A DNA stretch of 21,977 nt from Candidatus Roizmanbacteria bacterium UBA6242 (GCA_002440905.1 DJWA01000012.1:13596-35572), one strand, 5' to 3'. Positions 6,356-12,621 are shown, counted from the first letter of the stretch. Program-made: numbers and translations. Notes: generated by a model from the sequence alone, not told the origin.

Positions 6356-6646
6356 ATGCCAAGACCGAAAATAAAAAGAAGGTTGTTCTTTAGTCCTGAC
6401 GTTTATTATTTTAAACCACGGGGGATACCGATGAGGCAACTTGAGGAAATTATCCTCTTACCTGACGAAGTTGAAGCAATTAAATTACATGAGGTTGATG
6501 GATTGGACCAGACGAGCGCAGCTAAAAAAATGAACGTTTCCCAACCGACTTTTGCACGGATTATCGATGCAGCCAATAAAAAAATAGCTGAAGCGATTAT
6601 TAAAGGCAAAGCGATAAGGATAGAAAAAAACAAGCAACATGTTTAA
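6356..6646 (+). CDS. DUF134-family HTH DNA-binding protein
   Basis: About 96 residues starting MPRPKIKRRLFFSPDVYYFKPRG, the characteristic opening of the DUF134 (UPF0251) family. A helix-turn-helix follows around residues 45-75 (LHEVDGLDQTSAAKKMNVSQPTFARIIDAANKKIAEAI), similar to sigma-70 region 4 folds. The family is predicted to bind DNA, but targets are unknown. The start at 6356 is chosen for this conserved N terminus rather than the upstream TTG at 6332. It lies 28 nt after DUF5320 and its end overlaps the next gene by 8 nt, so the three are translationally linked. It may be a second regulator of the operon; this is inference. Confidence 0.8.
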   Translation: MPRPKIKRRLFFSPDVYYFKPRGIPMRQLEEIILLPDEVEAIKLHEVDGLDQTSAAKKMNVSQPTFARIIDAANKKIAEAIIKGKAIRIEKNKQHV

Positions 6647-7736
6647 AAAAATATTCATAAGTGTCTTAGGTCTTTTGTTTTTTTGGTCGGTCGCAATGTT
6701 ATTACCTAATGTTTCGAAGGCCGAAAACACTTCCAAAATATATTTCTTTTATGGGCAGGGATGTCCGCATTGCGGGGAAGTGGAAGAATTCTTTAATGAA
6801 AATGACCTCTATTCGAAATATCCGGTTGAAAAAAAAGAAATATATTTTAACAGGGAAAACGCAGTCCTATTTAATAAACTGATGGATGACCTTGGAATAT
6901 TAAGTCAATATCGTGGGGTACCAGCGGTTGTTATCGGGAACAAGGCCTTAATAGGAGACACGCCCATTATTACGAGCTTCATAACCGAAACCGACAAGTT
7001 TTTGAAAAGTGAAAATGTTGAGTCTAATAATAAGCAGATGGACAAAAGTACTGGAAAAAAGACCGATTTAACTTTGGCGGCGGTTATTGTGGGAAGTCTG
7101 GTTGATGCGATTAACCCTTGTGAGTTTGCAGTCTTGATAATCCTTATGACAACGATTTTGGCAACCGGCAATTCAAGGAAGGCACTCTGGGCGGGATTGG
7201 CTTTTGCCACCTCTATATTTATTTCATATTTTTTGATGGGTTTGGGTCTTTACCAGGCTTTGAGTTTAGGCAATGCTTCAGACTGGTTTTTTAAGATAGT
7301 TGGTTGGTTGGCAATCGCTTTGGGGATTTTAAACATCAAGGACTTTTTTTGGTACGGTAAGGGATTTTTGATGGAGGTGCCCTTGAGCTGGCGGCCACGC
7401 TTGAAAGGATTAATAAACTCGGTAACAAGTCCAAGAGGAGCGTTTTTGATAGGATTTTTAGTGAGTATATTTCTTCTCCCCTGTACAAGCGGTCCATACA
7501 TAGTTATATTAGGAATGCTTGCCAAAAGGGTTCTAGACGTCAGAGCGATTGCCTATCTACTGATATATAATCTCATTTTTGTGTCTCCAATGCTTATAAT
7601 CTCTTGGGCCGTATACAAGGGATTTGACCCCAAAACAGCCGAAACCATTAGGCAGAAACAATTGAAAACGCTACACCTAATCGCTGGGGTAGTTCTTTTG
7701 GCCATGGGAGGAGTTATTCTGTTGGGATGGGTCTGA
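6639..7736 (+). CDS. Exported thioredoxin domain fused to CcdA/DsbD-type membrane domain
   Basis: A 365-residue fusion. Residues 1-28 are a signal anchor or signal peptide (FISVLGLLFFWSVAMLLP, then SKA). Residues 30-125 are a thioredoxin-like domain with FYGQGCPHCGEV (Cys42, Cys45) and a GVPAVVIG cis-Pro loop. Residues 145-365 form a membrane domain of about six helices with the two buried Cys of the CcdA/DsbD family, DAINPCEF (Cys161) and LLPCTSGPY (Cys282). The protein probably carries electrons from cytosolic thioredoxin across the membrane to its own extracytoplasmic CPHC site. In classical DsbD the thioredoxin domain is C-terminal; here it is N-terminal. The gene overlaps DUF134 by 8 nt and shares the ArsR-type promoter at 6039. 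Confidence 0.85.
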   Translation: MFKKIFISVLGLLFFWSVAMLLPNVSKAENTSKIYFFYGQGCPHCGEVEEFFNENDLYSKYPVEKKEIYFNRENAVLFNKLMDDLGILSQYRGVPAVVIGNKALIGDTPIITSFITETDKFLKSENVESNNKQMDKSTGKKTDLTLAAVIVGSLVDAINPCEFAVLIILMTTILATGNSRKALWAGLAFATSIFISYFLMGLGLYQALSLGNASDWFFKIVGWLAIALGILNIKDFFWYGKGFLMEVPLSWRPRLKGLINSVTSPRGAFLIGFLVSIFLLPCTSGPYIVILGMLAKRVLDVRAIAYLLIYNLIFVSPMLIISWAVYKGFDPKTAETIRQKQLKTLHLIAGVVLLAMGGVILLGWV

Positions 7737-7788
7737 GATATAGATGCTTACCTGTTTTGTTTTGTACGGTATTTATGTAAAAATTAGG

Positions 7789-7813
7789 AAAAAAATTACC
7801 CGGTAATTTTTTT
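7789..7813. terminator. Possible bidirectional terminator between convergent genes
   Basis: Arms AAAAAAATTAC and GTAATTTTTTT flank a CCG loop. The hairpin has an A-run on one side and a T-run on the other, so it could act in both directions. It contains the stop codon of the CNNM-type gene. Most stem pairs are A-T, so strength is uncertain. Confidence 0.4.
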
Positions 7814-9088
7814 AACCAATATTTTATCTATTCGGTTATGGTCCATATCCACAACTTCAAACCGGTAACCATATTTTTCGAAGTACTCTCCGGTTTTGGG
7901 AATCTTTTCAAGATGGGCGATAAAAAAACCAGCCGCAGTTTGAAAGATGCTTAGGTCTTTATTTGTCAGGTCATCAAGATGGAGCTCTTTTCTTAAGTCG
8001 TATAACGAAGTCATTCCATCTATCAGGAAAGATCCGTTTTCCCTAACCGTAATTAATGGGTCTTGGACGGTCTGAGATTTGATTTCACCGACAAGTGCCT
8101 CAAGGATATCATTGAATGTGACCAGTCCCTGGATTGTGCCGAATTCGTCAAGAACCAAGGCAATATGAATTGGTGAATGACGGAACATCTCAAGCACTTT
8201 AATTGTTTTCATTGATTCAGGCACAAGGTGTGGTTTTTTTATAATTTCCTTTAACTTATCAGCTTCAAACGAACCATCTTTGAGATAATAGGATAGTAGA
8301 TCTTTTATGTGAACGACGCCAAATATTTTATCCTGCTTTCCTTCAGTAAAGATTATGCGGGAATGGTGATAATTAGATAAATAATAGTCAGGTTTCTCAA
8401 TGAACTTTTCAATATTAATGACGCTCATCCGGTGCTTTGGCGTCATCAATAATCCGATTCTCAGGTCGTCCAATCTAAGAGCTCTTTCTATTAGTTTTTT
8501 TTCAGTTTTGCTAAAAATACCCATATCCGCTCCCTCCCTTATGAGTATCCGGATCTCCTCTTCGGTAATACTTGAAGTGACGGCCGATTTCAGGCCTATC
8601 AATTTGAAAACAAATTCCGTTGAGGAACTCAAGATTTTTATGACCGGTGAAGTAAAGCTTGCAAAAGCCGACATAAAGGGCGCAACTAGGGAAGCAATCT
8701 TTTCAGGATTGGAAAGGGCAATTCGTTTCGGGACGAGCTCTCCTAAAATAATTGAAAGATAGGTGATTGTGGTAATAATTATTACGAATGCGATTTCTTC
8801 ATAAAACTGGCCAATGATTGGAAGAGGTTTAATTATGTTACCCACCCTTGAAGCAAATCGACCTTCACCAACGGCTCCGGCAAGAACGGTCACCAACGTT
8901 ATTCCGATCTGCACACTTGACAAGAATGTGTTCGGCGCTTCAGCAAGGTTGAGGGCCATTTTTCCGTTCCGGCTTCCGCTTGAGGCCAAGTTCTTCAATC
9001 TGCTTTTTCGTGACGATACAATGGCAATTTCCGCCATCGCGAAAAAACCGTTAAATAATATAAGAGCGAGTATCAGAATAACATCCAT
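7796..9088 (-). CDS. CNNM/CorC (HlyC) family membrane transporter with CBS pair
   Basis: A 430-residue protein in the standard order. A CNNM/DUF21 membrane domain comes first (about 1-175; opening ILILALILFNGFFAMAEIAI, with LGELVPKRIA near 115-125). A pair of CBS domains follows (about 200-330; LLMTPKHRMSVI and LVLDEFGTIQGLVTFNDILEALVGEI). The C-terminal CorC_HlyC domain is at about 345-428 (DGMTSLYDLRKEL...AGFFIAHLEKIPKTGE). Family members are linked to Mg2+/Co2+ export and Mg2+ homeostasis; older names call them hemolysins. The length and domain set are complete. The start is fixed by a TATAAT ending 6 nt upstream. It is divergent from the Nudix gene and convergent with the Trx-CcdA fusion. 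Confidence 0.9.
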   Translation of the reverse strand: MDVILILALILFNGFFAMAEIAIVSSRKSRLKNLASSGSRNGKMALNLAEAPNTFLSSVQIGITLVTVLAGAVGEGRFASRVGNIIKPLPIIGQFYEEIAFVIIITTITYLSIILGELVPKRIALSNPEKIASLVAPFMSAFASFTSPVIKILSSSTEFVFKLIGLKSAVTSSITEEEIRILIREGADMGIFSKTEKKLIERALRLDDLRIGLLMTPKHRMSVINIEKFIEKPDYYLSNYHHSRIIFTEGKQDKIFGVVHIKDLLSYYLKDGSFEADKLKEIIKKPHLVPESMKTIKVLEMFRHSPIHIALVLDEFGTIQGLVTFNDILEALVGEIKSQTVQDPLITVRENGSFLIDGMTSLYDLRKELHLDDLTNKDLSIFQTAAGFFIAHLEKIPKTGEYFEKYGYRFEVVDMDHNRIDKILVKKITG

Positions 9089-9094
9089 GCATAA

Positions 9095-9100
9095 ATTATA
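9095..9100 (-). promoter_or_regulatory. -10 box of the CNNM gene (leaderless)
   Basis: TATAAT on the minus strand, 6 nt before the ATG at 9088. Its -35 region would fall on the opposing -10 box of the Nudix gene. Confidence 0.65.
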
Positions 9101-9115
9101 TCATCGCTGTCCTGA

Positions 9116-9121
9116 TATAAT
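9116..9121 (+). promoter_or_regulatory. -10 box of the Nudix gene (leaderless)
   Basis: TATAAT followed by 6 nt (TTTCCC) and the ATG at 9128. It lies only 15 nt from the opposing -10 box of the CNNM gene. Confidence 0.65.
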
Positions 9122-9127
9122 TTTCCC

Positions 9128-9571
9128 ATGGACAAAAAACGTCATACTCTCCGTTGCGCGGTCTATGCCTTAATCGTTAAGAAACACAAAATCCTTCTGT
9201 CATTGAGAAAAAATACCGGGTGGATGGATGGCCGATACGGGCTTCCGGCCGGACACCTTGAAAAAGATGAGGAATTAAAAGAGGCGCTCGTCCGGGAAGT
9301 GAAGGAGGAAGTTCTTCTCAAGATCGACCCTTCTAACTTGACTCTTTGCCACGTCATGCACAGGAATGAAAAGAAAACTGACAACTTCGAGTACATGGAT
9401 TTTTTCTTTAGGCTTGAATATTGGGAAGGCGAACCTAAAAACGGCGAACCCGATAAATCCGAGAACCTCGAATGGTTTGACCTGGATTCCTTACCCGATA
9501 ACGTTGTTCCAAACGTAAAAGCGGGGATAGATTACTACAAAAACAAAATATATTTCTCGGAATTCAGCTGA
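9128..9571 (+). CDS. Nudix hydrolase
   Basis: A 147-residue single-domain Nudix protein. The Nudix box runs from Gly42 to Leu64 (GHLEKDE, then REVKEEVLL): the catalytic E57, E60 and E61 and R56 are present, but the Gly near the end of the consensus (EExGU) is Leu63. The MDGRYGLPAGH segment before the box and the EWFDLDSLPDNVVPNV end are like MutT/ADP-ribose-type or NUDT16-like nucleotide hydrolases. It probably hydrolyses a nucleoside diphosphate derivative in the cytosol; the substrate cannot be assigned. It is a single gene with its own leaderless promoter. Confidence 0.88.
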   Translation: MDKKRHTLRCAVYALIVKKHKILLSLRKNTGWMDGRYGLPAGHLEKDEELKEALVREVKEEVLLKIDPSNLTLCHVMHRNEKKTDNFEYMDFFFRLEYWEGEPKNGEPDKSENLEWFDLDSLPDNVVPNVKAGIDYYKNKIYFSEFS

Positions 9572-9655
9572 CAGCGGGTGCGGACCATTTATATCTGATT
9601 TTAGCCAATTACGACTAGCTATTGTCTCCCGTTAGTGGTAAACTTAAAGAGATCT

Positions 9656-9689
9656 AAGAAATTGTTATCTTCGTTAGCAACAACTTCTT
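9656..9689 (+). promoter_or_regulatory. 5' UTR hairpin upstream of the RRM gene
   Basis: AAGAAATTGTT (9656-9666) pairs with AACAACTTCTT (9679-9689) at 10 of 11 positions, around a 12-nt loop containing UUCG. It ends 14 nt before the ATG at 9704. It may be an mRNA structure bound by the RRM protein itself or sensitive to temperature; that role is inference. Confidence 0.4.
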
Positions 9690-9703
9690 AACTTCAACTG
9701 AAT

Positions 9704-10006
9704 ATGGGTAATAAAATATATGTCGGCAATATCTCTGCTTCAACCACAGACAAGGATCTGTTTGATTTATTCTCAAATTCCGGTAGCGTCATATCGGCCA
9801 AGGTAGTTTTTGGAATAGACAACAAAGTAGCTAGGAATGGATATGTCGTCATGGCCGACGAAAAAGATTTCAGGAATGCAATCAGCAAAAACAATAACGC
9901 CGTTTTAAAGGGTAATAAAATAAAGGTTATCGGGGCTCATCCGATAGACCAGAATAGTAATTATTTCTCGAATCAAAATAGATTTAGAAGATATCCAAGA
10001 AAATGA
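9704..10006 (+). CDS. RRM-domain RNA-binding protein
   Basis: One hundred residues with a single RNA recognition motif. RNP2 is KIYVGNI at residues 4-10 and RNP1 is ARNGYVVM at 43-50, with the alpha-1 helix TDKDLFDLFSNSG between them. The C-terminal 25 residues are polar, Asn- and Arg-rich (NRFRRYPRK) and likely flexible RNA contacts. Short bacterial RRM proteins of this kind are known from cyanobacteria and CPR bacteria and are often cold-induced; the target RNAs here are unknown. No -10 box is at leaderless distance, in contrast to many neighbours, and a hairpin precedes the start. Its stop overlaps the next start (ATGA), so the two proteins are translationally coupled. Confidence 0.85.
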   Translation: MGNKIYVGNISASTTDKDLFDLFSNSGSVISAKVVFGIDNKVARNGYVVMADEKDFRNAISKNNNAVLKGNKIKVIGAHPIDQNSNYFSNQNRFRRYPRK

Positions 10007-10236
10007 ACGTAAACAGCAATCCATGCTACCGTTGCGGAAAAGAAAGAATATTTGTCAGAACGTGGACTGAAAAGATCGGTCACTCGACGGTTACGACAAC
10101 TGAGAAGGCTTGTCCTGATCCAGAATGCCAAAAACTATTGGATAAGGAAAATAAAAAGCGGATGGACAGATTGAAAGCCTCTCAGACAAGAAGAAAAGAG
10201 AGCCTCCACAGAAACGGTAAAAGGAAGACCGCATAA
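10003..10236 (+). CDS. Small zinc-ribbon-like basic protein
   Basis: Seventy-seven residues with CYRCG at 8-12 and CPDPEC about 30 residues later, a plausible four-Cys zinc site, and a strongly basic C-terminal half (KENKKRMDRLKASQTRRKESLHRNGKRK). The sequence between the Cys pairs (RTWTEKIGHSTVTTTEKA) is reminiscent of conserved Patescibacteria hypotheticals. The start overlaps the RRM stop by 4 nt (ATGA), so it is coexpressed with an RNA-binding protein. It probably binds nucleic acid or the ribosome; function is not established. Confidence 0.75.
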   Translation: MNVNSNPCYRCGKERIFVRTWTEKIGHSTVTTTEKACPDPECQKLLDKENKKRMDRLKASQTRRKESLHRNGKRKTA

Positions 10237-10247
10237 TATAAATATTC

Positions 10248-10272
10248 ATTAAGATCAAAGATTGACCTTAAT
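10248..10272. terminator. Hairpin between convergent genes, possible terminator
   Basis: ATTAAGATCAA and TTGACCTTAAT flank an AGA loop, with one mismatch on the plus strand that becomes a G-U pair on the minus strand. It contains the stop codon of the DUF1232 gene (10268-10270) and follows the zinc-ribbon gene by 11 nt. There is no T-run, so termination is uncertain. Confidence 0.35.
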
Positions 10273-10471
10273 CGTCGCTCTTCTGACCCCCATTTTTTTT
10301 ATTTGAGAAAAGTTTGATGGCGATAAATATGGCCATACCGATAATTCCAAGGTCGTCAAACCATCCGACTATAGGGATATCAGGAATAATATCAAGTGGC
10401 CAGACTCCATAAGCGACTCCAAGAAAAATCACCAAATAGGGTAGAAATTTTTTAATTATCGAAGTCTTCAT
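10268..10471 (-). CDS. DUF1232 small membrane protein
   Basis: Sixty-seven residues. A first hydrophobic segment (LPYLVIFLGVAYGVWPLD) runs into the family hallmark IIPDIPIVGWFDDLGI, then a second helix (IGMAIFIAIKLF) and a hydrophilic tail. The DxxPD...GxxDDLG pattern is diagnostic of DUF1232, a family of small membrane proteins of unknown function. ATG 10471 is supported by a TATAAT ending 7 nt upstream. It is a single gene convergent with the RRM/zinc-ribbon operon. Confidence 0.85.
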   Translation of the reverse strand: MKTSIIKKFLPYLVIFLGVAYGVWPLDIIPDIPIVGWFDDLGIIGMAIFIAIKLFSNKKNGGQKSDD

Positions 10472-10478
10472 ACTTAAT

Positions 10479-10484
10479 ATTATA
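10479..10484 (-). promoter_or_regulatory. -10 box of the DUF1232 gene (leaderless)
   Basis: TATAAT on the minus strand, 7 nt before the ATG at 10471. No clear -35 box. Confidence 0.6.
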
Positions 10485-10568
10485 TTTGATAAATCAATAC
10501 TATTTCGGATTCAAATTGGAACATATTAAATTGCGTATATAGCCTTAATCATGTAAACGGTTAGATAA

Positions 10569-10958
10569 TCATAGAGGTTCAATCGGTCCCTTAATCGTAA
10601 ATATTCCAACGATTGGGTATTTGCTCCAAGAACCGTTGTCGGAAGTTTCTATTGGGGTGATCAACCCTTTGGCTTTAAAGCGACCGCCAATATTAAAATC
10701 TGGCAATTCTTCGGGGTCAAAATCAAGAGCGTAGTATTCACCCGCTTCGGTCTTGATGCCGTATGCGCATTCGAGAGTTTGGGGGCCATTCGTATTCTTA
10801 TGGGGCAGGCAAACATGTTCGCCGGTTAGAATACCTTCATACGGGGCAATCTTAGTTCCGTCTCCCTGCTTTTCCGTGTAAATGTATCTGTTAAGAACGA
10901 GAAACCCGATTGTTAAAAGAGCGAGGACTACCGCGACGATAATAATAATCTTTCGCAT
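10569..10958 (-). CDS. Membrane-anchored hypothetical protein (GEHVCLPHK motif)
   Basis: One hundred and twenty-nine residues. An N-terminal hydrophobic anchor (residues 3-25, KIIIIVAVVLALLTIGFLVL) is followed by an extracytoplasmic domain. That domain has GEHVCLPHKNTNGPQTLECA (two Cys, possibly a disulfide), GEYYALDF and a small beta-rich C terminus (GGRFKAKGLI...YPIVGIFTIKG), which suggests an OB-like fold. I recognise this as a recurrent uncharacterised type in Patescibacteria, not as a named family. The two Cys may be substrates of the thioredoxin-CcdA system encoded at 6639; this is speculation. The start has a TATAAT 6 nt upstream. Confidence 0.75.
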   Translation of the reverse strand: MRKIIIIVAVVLALLTIGFLVLNRYIYTEKQGDGTKIAPYEGILTGEHVCLPHKNTNGPQTLECAYGIKTEAGEYYALDFDPEELPDFNIGGRFKAKGLITPIETSDNGSWSKYPIVGIFTIKGPIEPL

Positions 10959-10964
10959 AGGAAA

Positions 10965-10970
10965 ATTATA
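10965..10970 (-). promoter_or_regulatory. -10 box of the membrane-anchored protein gene (leaderless)
   Basis: TATAAT on the minus strand, 6 nt before the ATG at 10958. Confidence 0.6.
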
Positions 10971-11071
10971 CTATCAAAAACCATTCTATCCCGCAAGAAA
11001 CATGTGGTAATAAATCAAATGAAATAAAAACGGTAGTTGTTTGTATTAATAATAGAGAGGAGGTGAAAAAT

Positions 11072-11449
11072 ATGAATACAAAAAAACTATTGATGGGAGT
11101 TTCCGCACTTGCCTTAACGGCGGTCGTCGGAACCATGGTTGCAGGATCAGTCGCTGCCTATCAAGGCGATCCGGCAAAAAAAGGACCCAACTATACTCCG
11201 GAACGCCATGAGGCGATGACGCAGGCTTTTGAAAAAAAAGATTATAATGCCTGGAAAAATCTCATGAACGGACGGGGTAGGGTAACCCAACTTGTCAACG
11301 CCGAAAATTTCGGTCGTTTTGCCGAAGCCCATAAATTGGCTCTTGCTGGCAAGACCGATGAAGCGAACAAAATAAAAGCCGAGCTCGGTTTAGGATTGAG
11401 AAACGGTTCGGGAATGGGACAGGGAATGGGGTACGGTCGAAACAGATAA
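11072..11449 (+). CDS. Secreted small protein, Gly/Met-rich C terminus
   Basis: About 125 residues. An N-terminal signal peptide (KKLLMGVSALALTAVVGTMV...SVAAYQ) is followed by a soluble helical domain with NYTPERHEAMTQAFEKKDY, WKNLM and NAENFGRFAEAHKLALAGKTDEA (repeated aromatic/alanine helices), and a tail GMGQGMGYGRNR. It looks like exported helical stress proteins found upstream of sigma factors in CPR genomes; no enzyme motif or Cys is present. Start: ATG 11072 is preceded by a near-perfect Shine-Dalgarno AGGAGGTGA (11058-11066), so the upstream in-frame GTG at 11063 is part of the ribosome binding site and not the start. High expression is likely. A strong hairpin separates it from the sigma factor gene. 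Confidence 0.75.
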   Translation: MNTKKLLMGVSALALTAVVGTMVAGSVAAYQGDPAKKGPNYTPERHEAMTQAFEKKDYNAWKNLMNGRGRVTQLVNAENFGRFAEAHKLALAGKTDEANKIKAELGLGLRNGSGMGQGMGYGRNR

Positions 11450-11463
11450 AATAAGTTATTTAT

Positions 11464-11494
11464 CAGGCTCCTGTCCTTAATGGATGGGGGCCTG
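11464..11494 (+). promoter_or_regulatory. GC-rich 13-bp hairpin before the sigma factor gene
   Basis: CAGGCTCCTGTCC (11464-11476) pairs along its whole length, with three G-U wobbles, to GGATGGGGGCCTG (11482-11494) around a 5-nt loop. It is much more GC-rich than its surroundings. It has no T-run, so it may be a non-canonical terminator or 3' stabilising structure for the upstream gene, or a regulatory structure upstream of the sigma promoter. Confidence 0.5.
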
Positions 11495-11503
11495 CCTGGT
11501 AGG

Positions 11504-11509
11504 TATAAT
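11504..11509 (+). promoter_or_regulatory. -10 box of the ECF sigma gene
   Basis: TATAAT, 8 nt before the GTG start at 11518, preceded by GG. The -35 position falls in the hairpin 11464-11494 and does not match TTGACA. Confidence 0.5.
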
Positions 11510-11517
11510 ACATTAAA

Positions 11518-12063
11518 GTGAAAAATTTAAAGAAACTCAAAGACGAACAGATAGTCGAATTAGTGCGATCAAAGGACAAGGAACTTTTTGTTGAGATCGT
11601 TGTACGCTATGAGGCAAAGCTCTTAAGATACGCCATATATATGATACGTGATAAAGCCAAAGCGGCCGACGCCGTCCAGGAGTCTTTTATAAAGGCGTAT
11701 ATAAACTTGAACGGCTTTGACCTTAAGATGAAGTTCTCGAGCTGGATATACAGGATAGTTCACAACCAGGTTATAAATACCATCAACAAAAATAAGAGGG
11801 AAATGCCGTTATTTGATAACGTCGATTTTAAGAGCGATAGTGATATTGAAGCGGAGTTGACAAAAAAAGAGATCAAGGTAAATTTAGATAAATGTATTGG
11901 ACAGATACCGATCATTTATTCGGAACCCTTAACGCTATATTTTCTCGACGACAAATCATACGAGGAAATAAGCGATATTCTGAGGATTCCGATAAGCACA
12001 GTCGGCACGAGGATTAGTCGTGCCAAAGTTATAATAAAAAAAATATGCCAAAACGTCAAATAA
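11518..12063 (+). CDS. ECF-type RNA polymerase sigma-70 factor
   Basis: One hundred and eighty-one residues, the usual ECF length. Region 2 lies at about 20-90 (FVEIVVRYEAKLLRYAIYMI, AVQESFIKAYINL, FSSWIYRIVHNQVINTI), and region 4 at about 125-178 (CIGQIPIIYSEPLTLYFLDDKSYEEISDILRIPISTVGTRISRAKVIIKK) with a helix-turn-helix. The start is GTG at 11518, 8 nt after a TATAAT. The gene overlaps the downstream membrane protein gene by 19 nt, the usual arrangement of an ECF sigma and its regulator. The signal is unknown; envelope stress is likely from the neighbours. Confidence 0.9.
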   Translation: MKNLKKLKDEQIVELVRSKDKELFVEIVVRYEAKLLRYAIYMIRDKAKAADAVQESFIKAYINLNGFDLKMKFSSWIYRIVHNQVINTINKNKREMPLFDNVDFKSDSDIEAELTKKEIKVNLDKCIGQIPIIYSEPLTLYFLDDKSYEEISDILRIPISTVGTRISRAKVIIKKICQNVK

Positions 12064-12554
12064 ACATCACAAAAAACGTGATGTCAAAAATAAAAAAGGA
12101 AGAGATTAAAATGAAGCCAAGATGGTACTTTGTGGTAGGGTCGGTATCGGCATTTTTGGCGGTTGTCGGTCTTATCATTTTTTCGGTATTCTTAATAAGT
12201 CTTGTCACCTTCTCTTTGAGGAGTCATGGACCGATGGGCGAAGTTCGTATGCAGGAAATTCTCTCCAACTTTCCCTGGTGGGCGCTCGTTTTAGCAATTG
12301 TCGGGATGGCCGGGGGAATAACCATGTTGAGGAAATACGATTTCTCATACAAGAAAAACTTTATGTACATTATTTTGGCCGTTATCGTCGCCGTATTAGT
12401 TTCCGGAGTTCTTATAAATTTCTTAGGTCTTGATAATCTCTGGATAAGAAGGGGGCCAATGAGGAAATTTTATCAAAGGTATGAGAACCGAAATAATATG
12501 CTTCAGGATGATCTGTTGAGAAACAACGGCCGCATGAGAAGAAACCTTCGTTAG
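12045..12554 (+). CDS. Membrane protein with KIKxxxIKxKPRW motif, putative sigma regulator
   Basis: One hundred and sixty-nine residues. A short basic cytosolic N terminus with VMSKIKKEEIKMKPRWYF (about residues 12-29) precedes three hydrophobic segments (about 30-58, 76-90, 103-125), then a Met/Arg/Asn-rich tail. I know this N-terminal motif from membrane proteins encoded next to ECF sigma genes in CPR genomes. By position it may act as an anti-sigma, but it lacks a zinc-binding HxxxCxxC site. It overlaps the sigma gene by 19 nt. A second in-frame ATG at 12111 has a Shine-Dalgarno (GGAAGAG) and could give a form without the motif; an inverted repeat at 12064-12084 lies between the two starts. 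Confidence 0.7.
   Translation: MPKRQINITKNVMSKIKKEEIKMKPRWYFVVGSVSAFLAVVGLIIFSVFLISLVTFSLRSHGPMGEVRMQEILSNFPWWALVLAIVGMAGGITMLRKYDFSYKKNFMYIILAVIVAVLVSGVLINFLGLDNLWIRRGPMRKFYQRYENRNNMLQDDLLRNNGRMRRNLR
12064..12084 (+). repeat. 7-7-7 inverted repeat after the sigma stop codon
   Basis: ACATCAC - AAAAAAC - GTGATGT can form an RNA hairpin directly after the sigma stop codon (12061-12063) and between the two possible starts (12045, 12111) of the membrane protein. Confidence 0.4.
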
Positions 12555-12621
12555 ATCTTGAACATATTATCCGAGAGGAGTACTCTTAAAATATAAGTTA
12601 ATAATTTATAAGGAAGATGGT

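Noticed and set aside
8400..9173. Long plus-strand frames within the CNNM gene
   Set aside because: They are antisense to a complete, motif-rich 430-residue protein and show no domain of their own.
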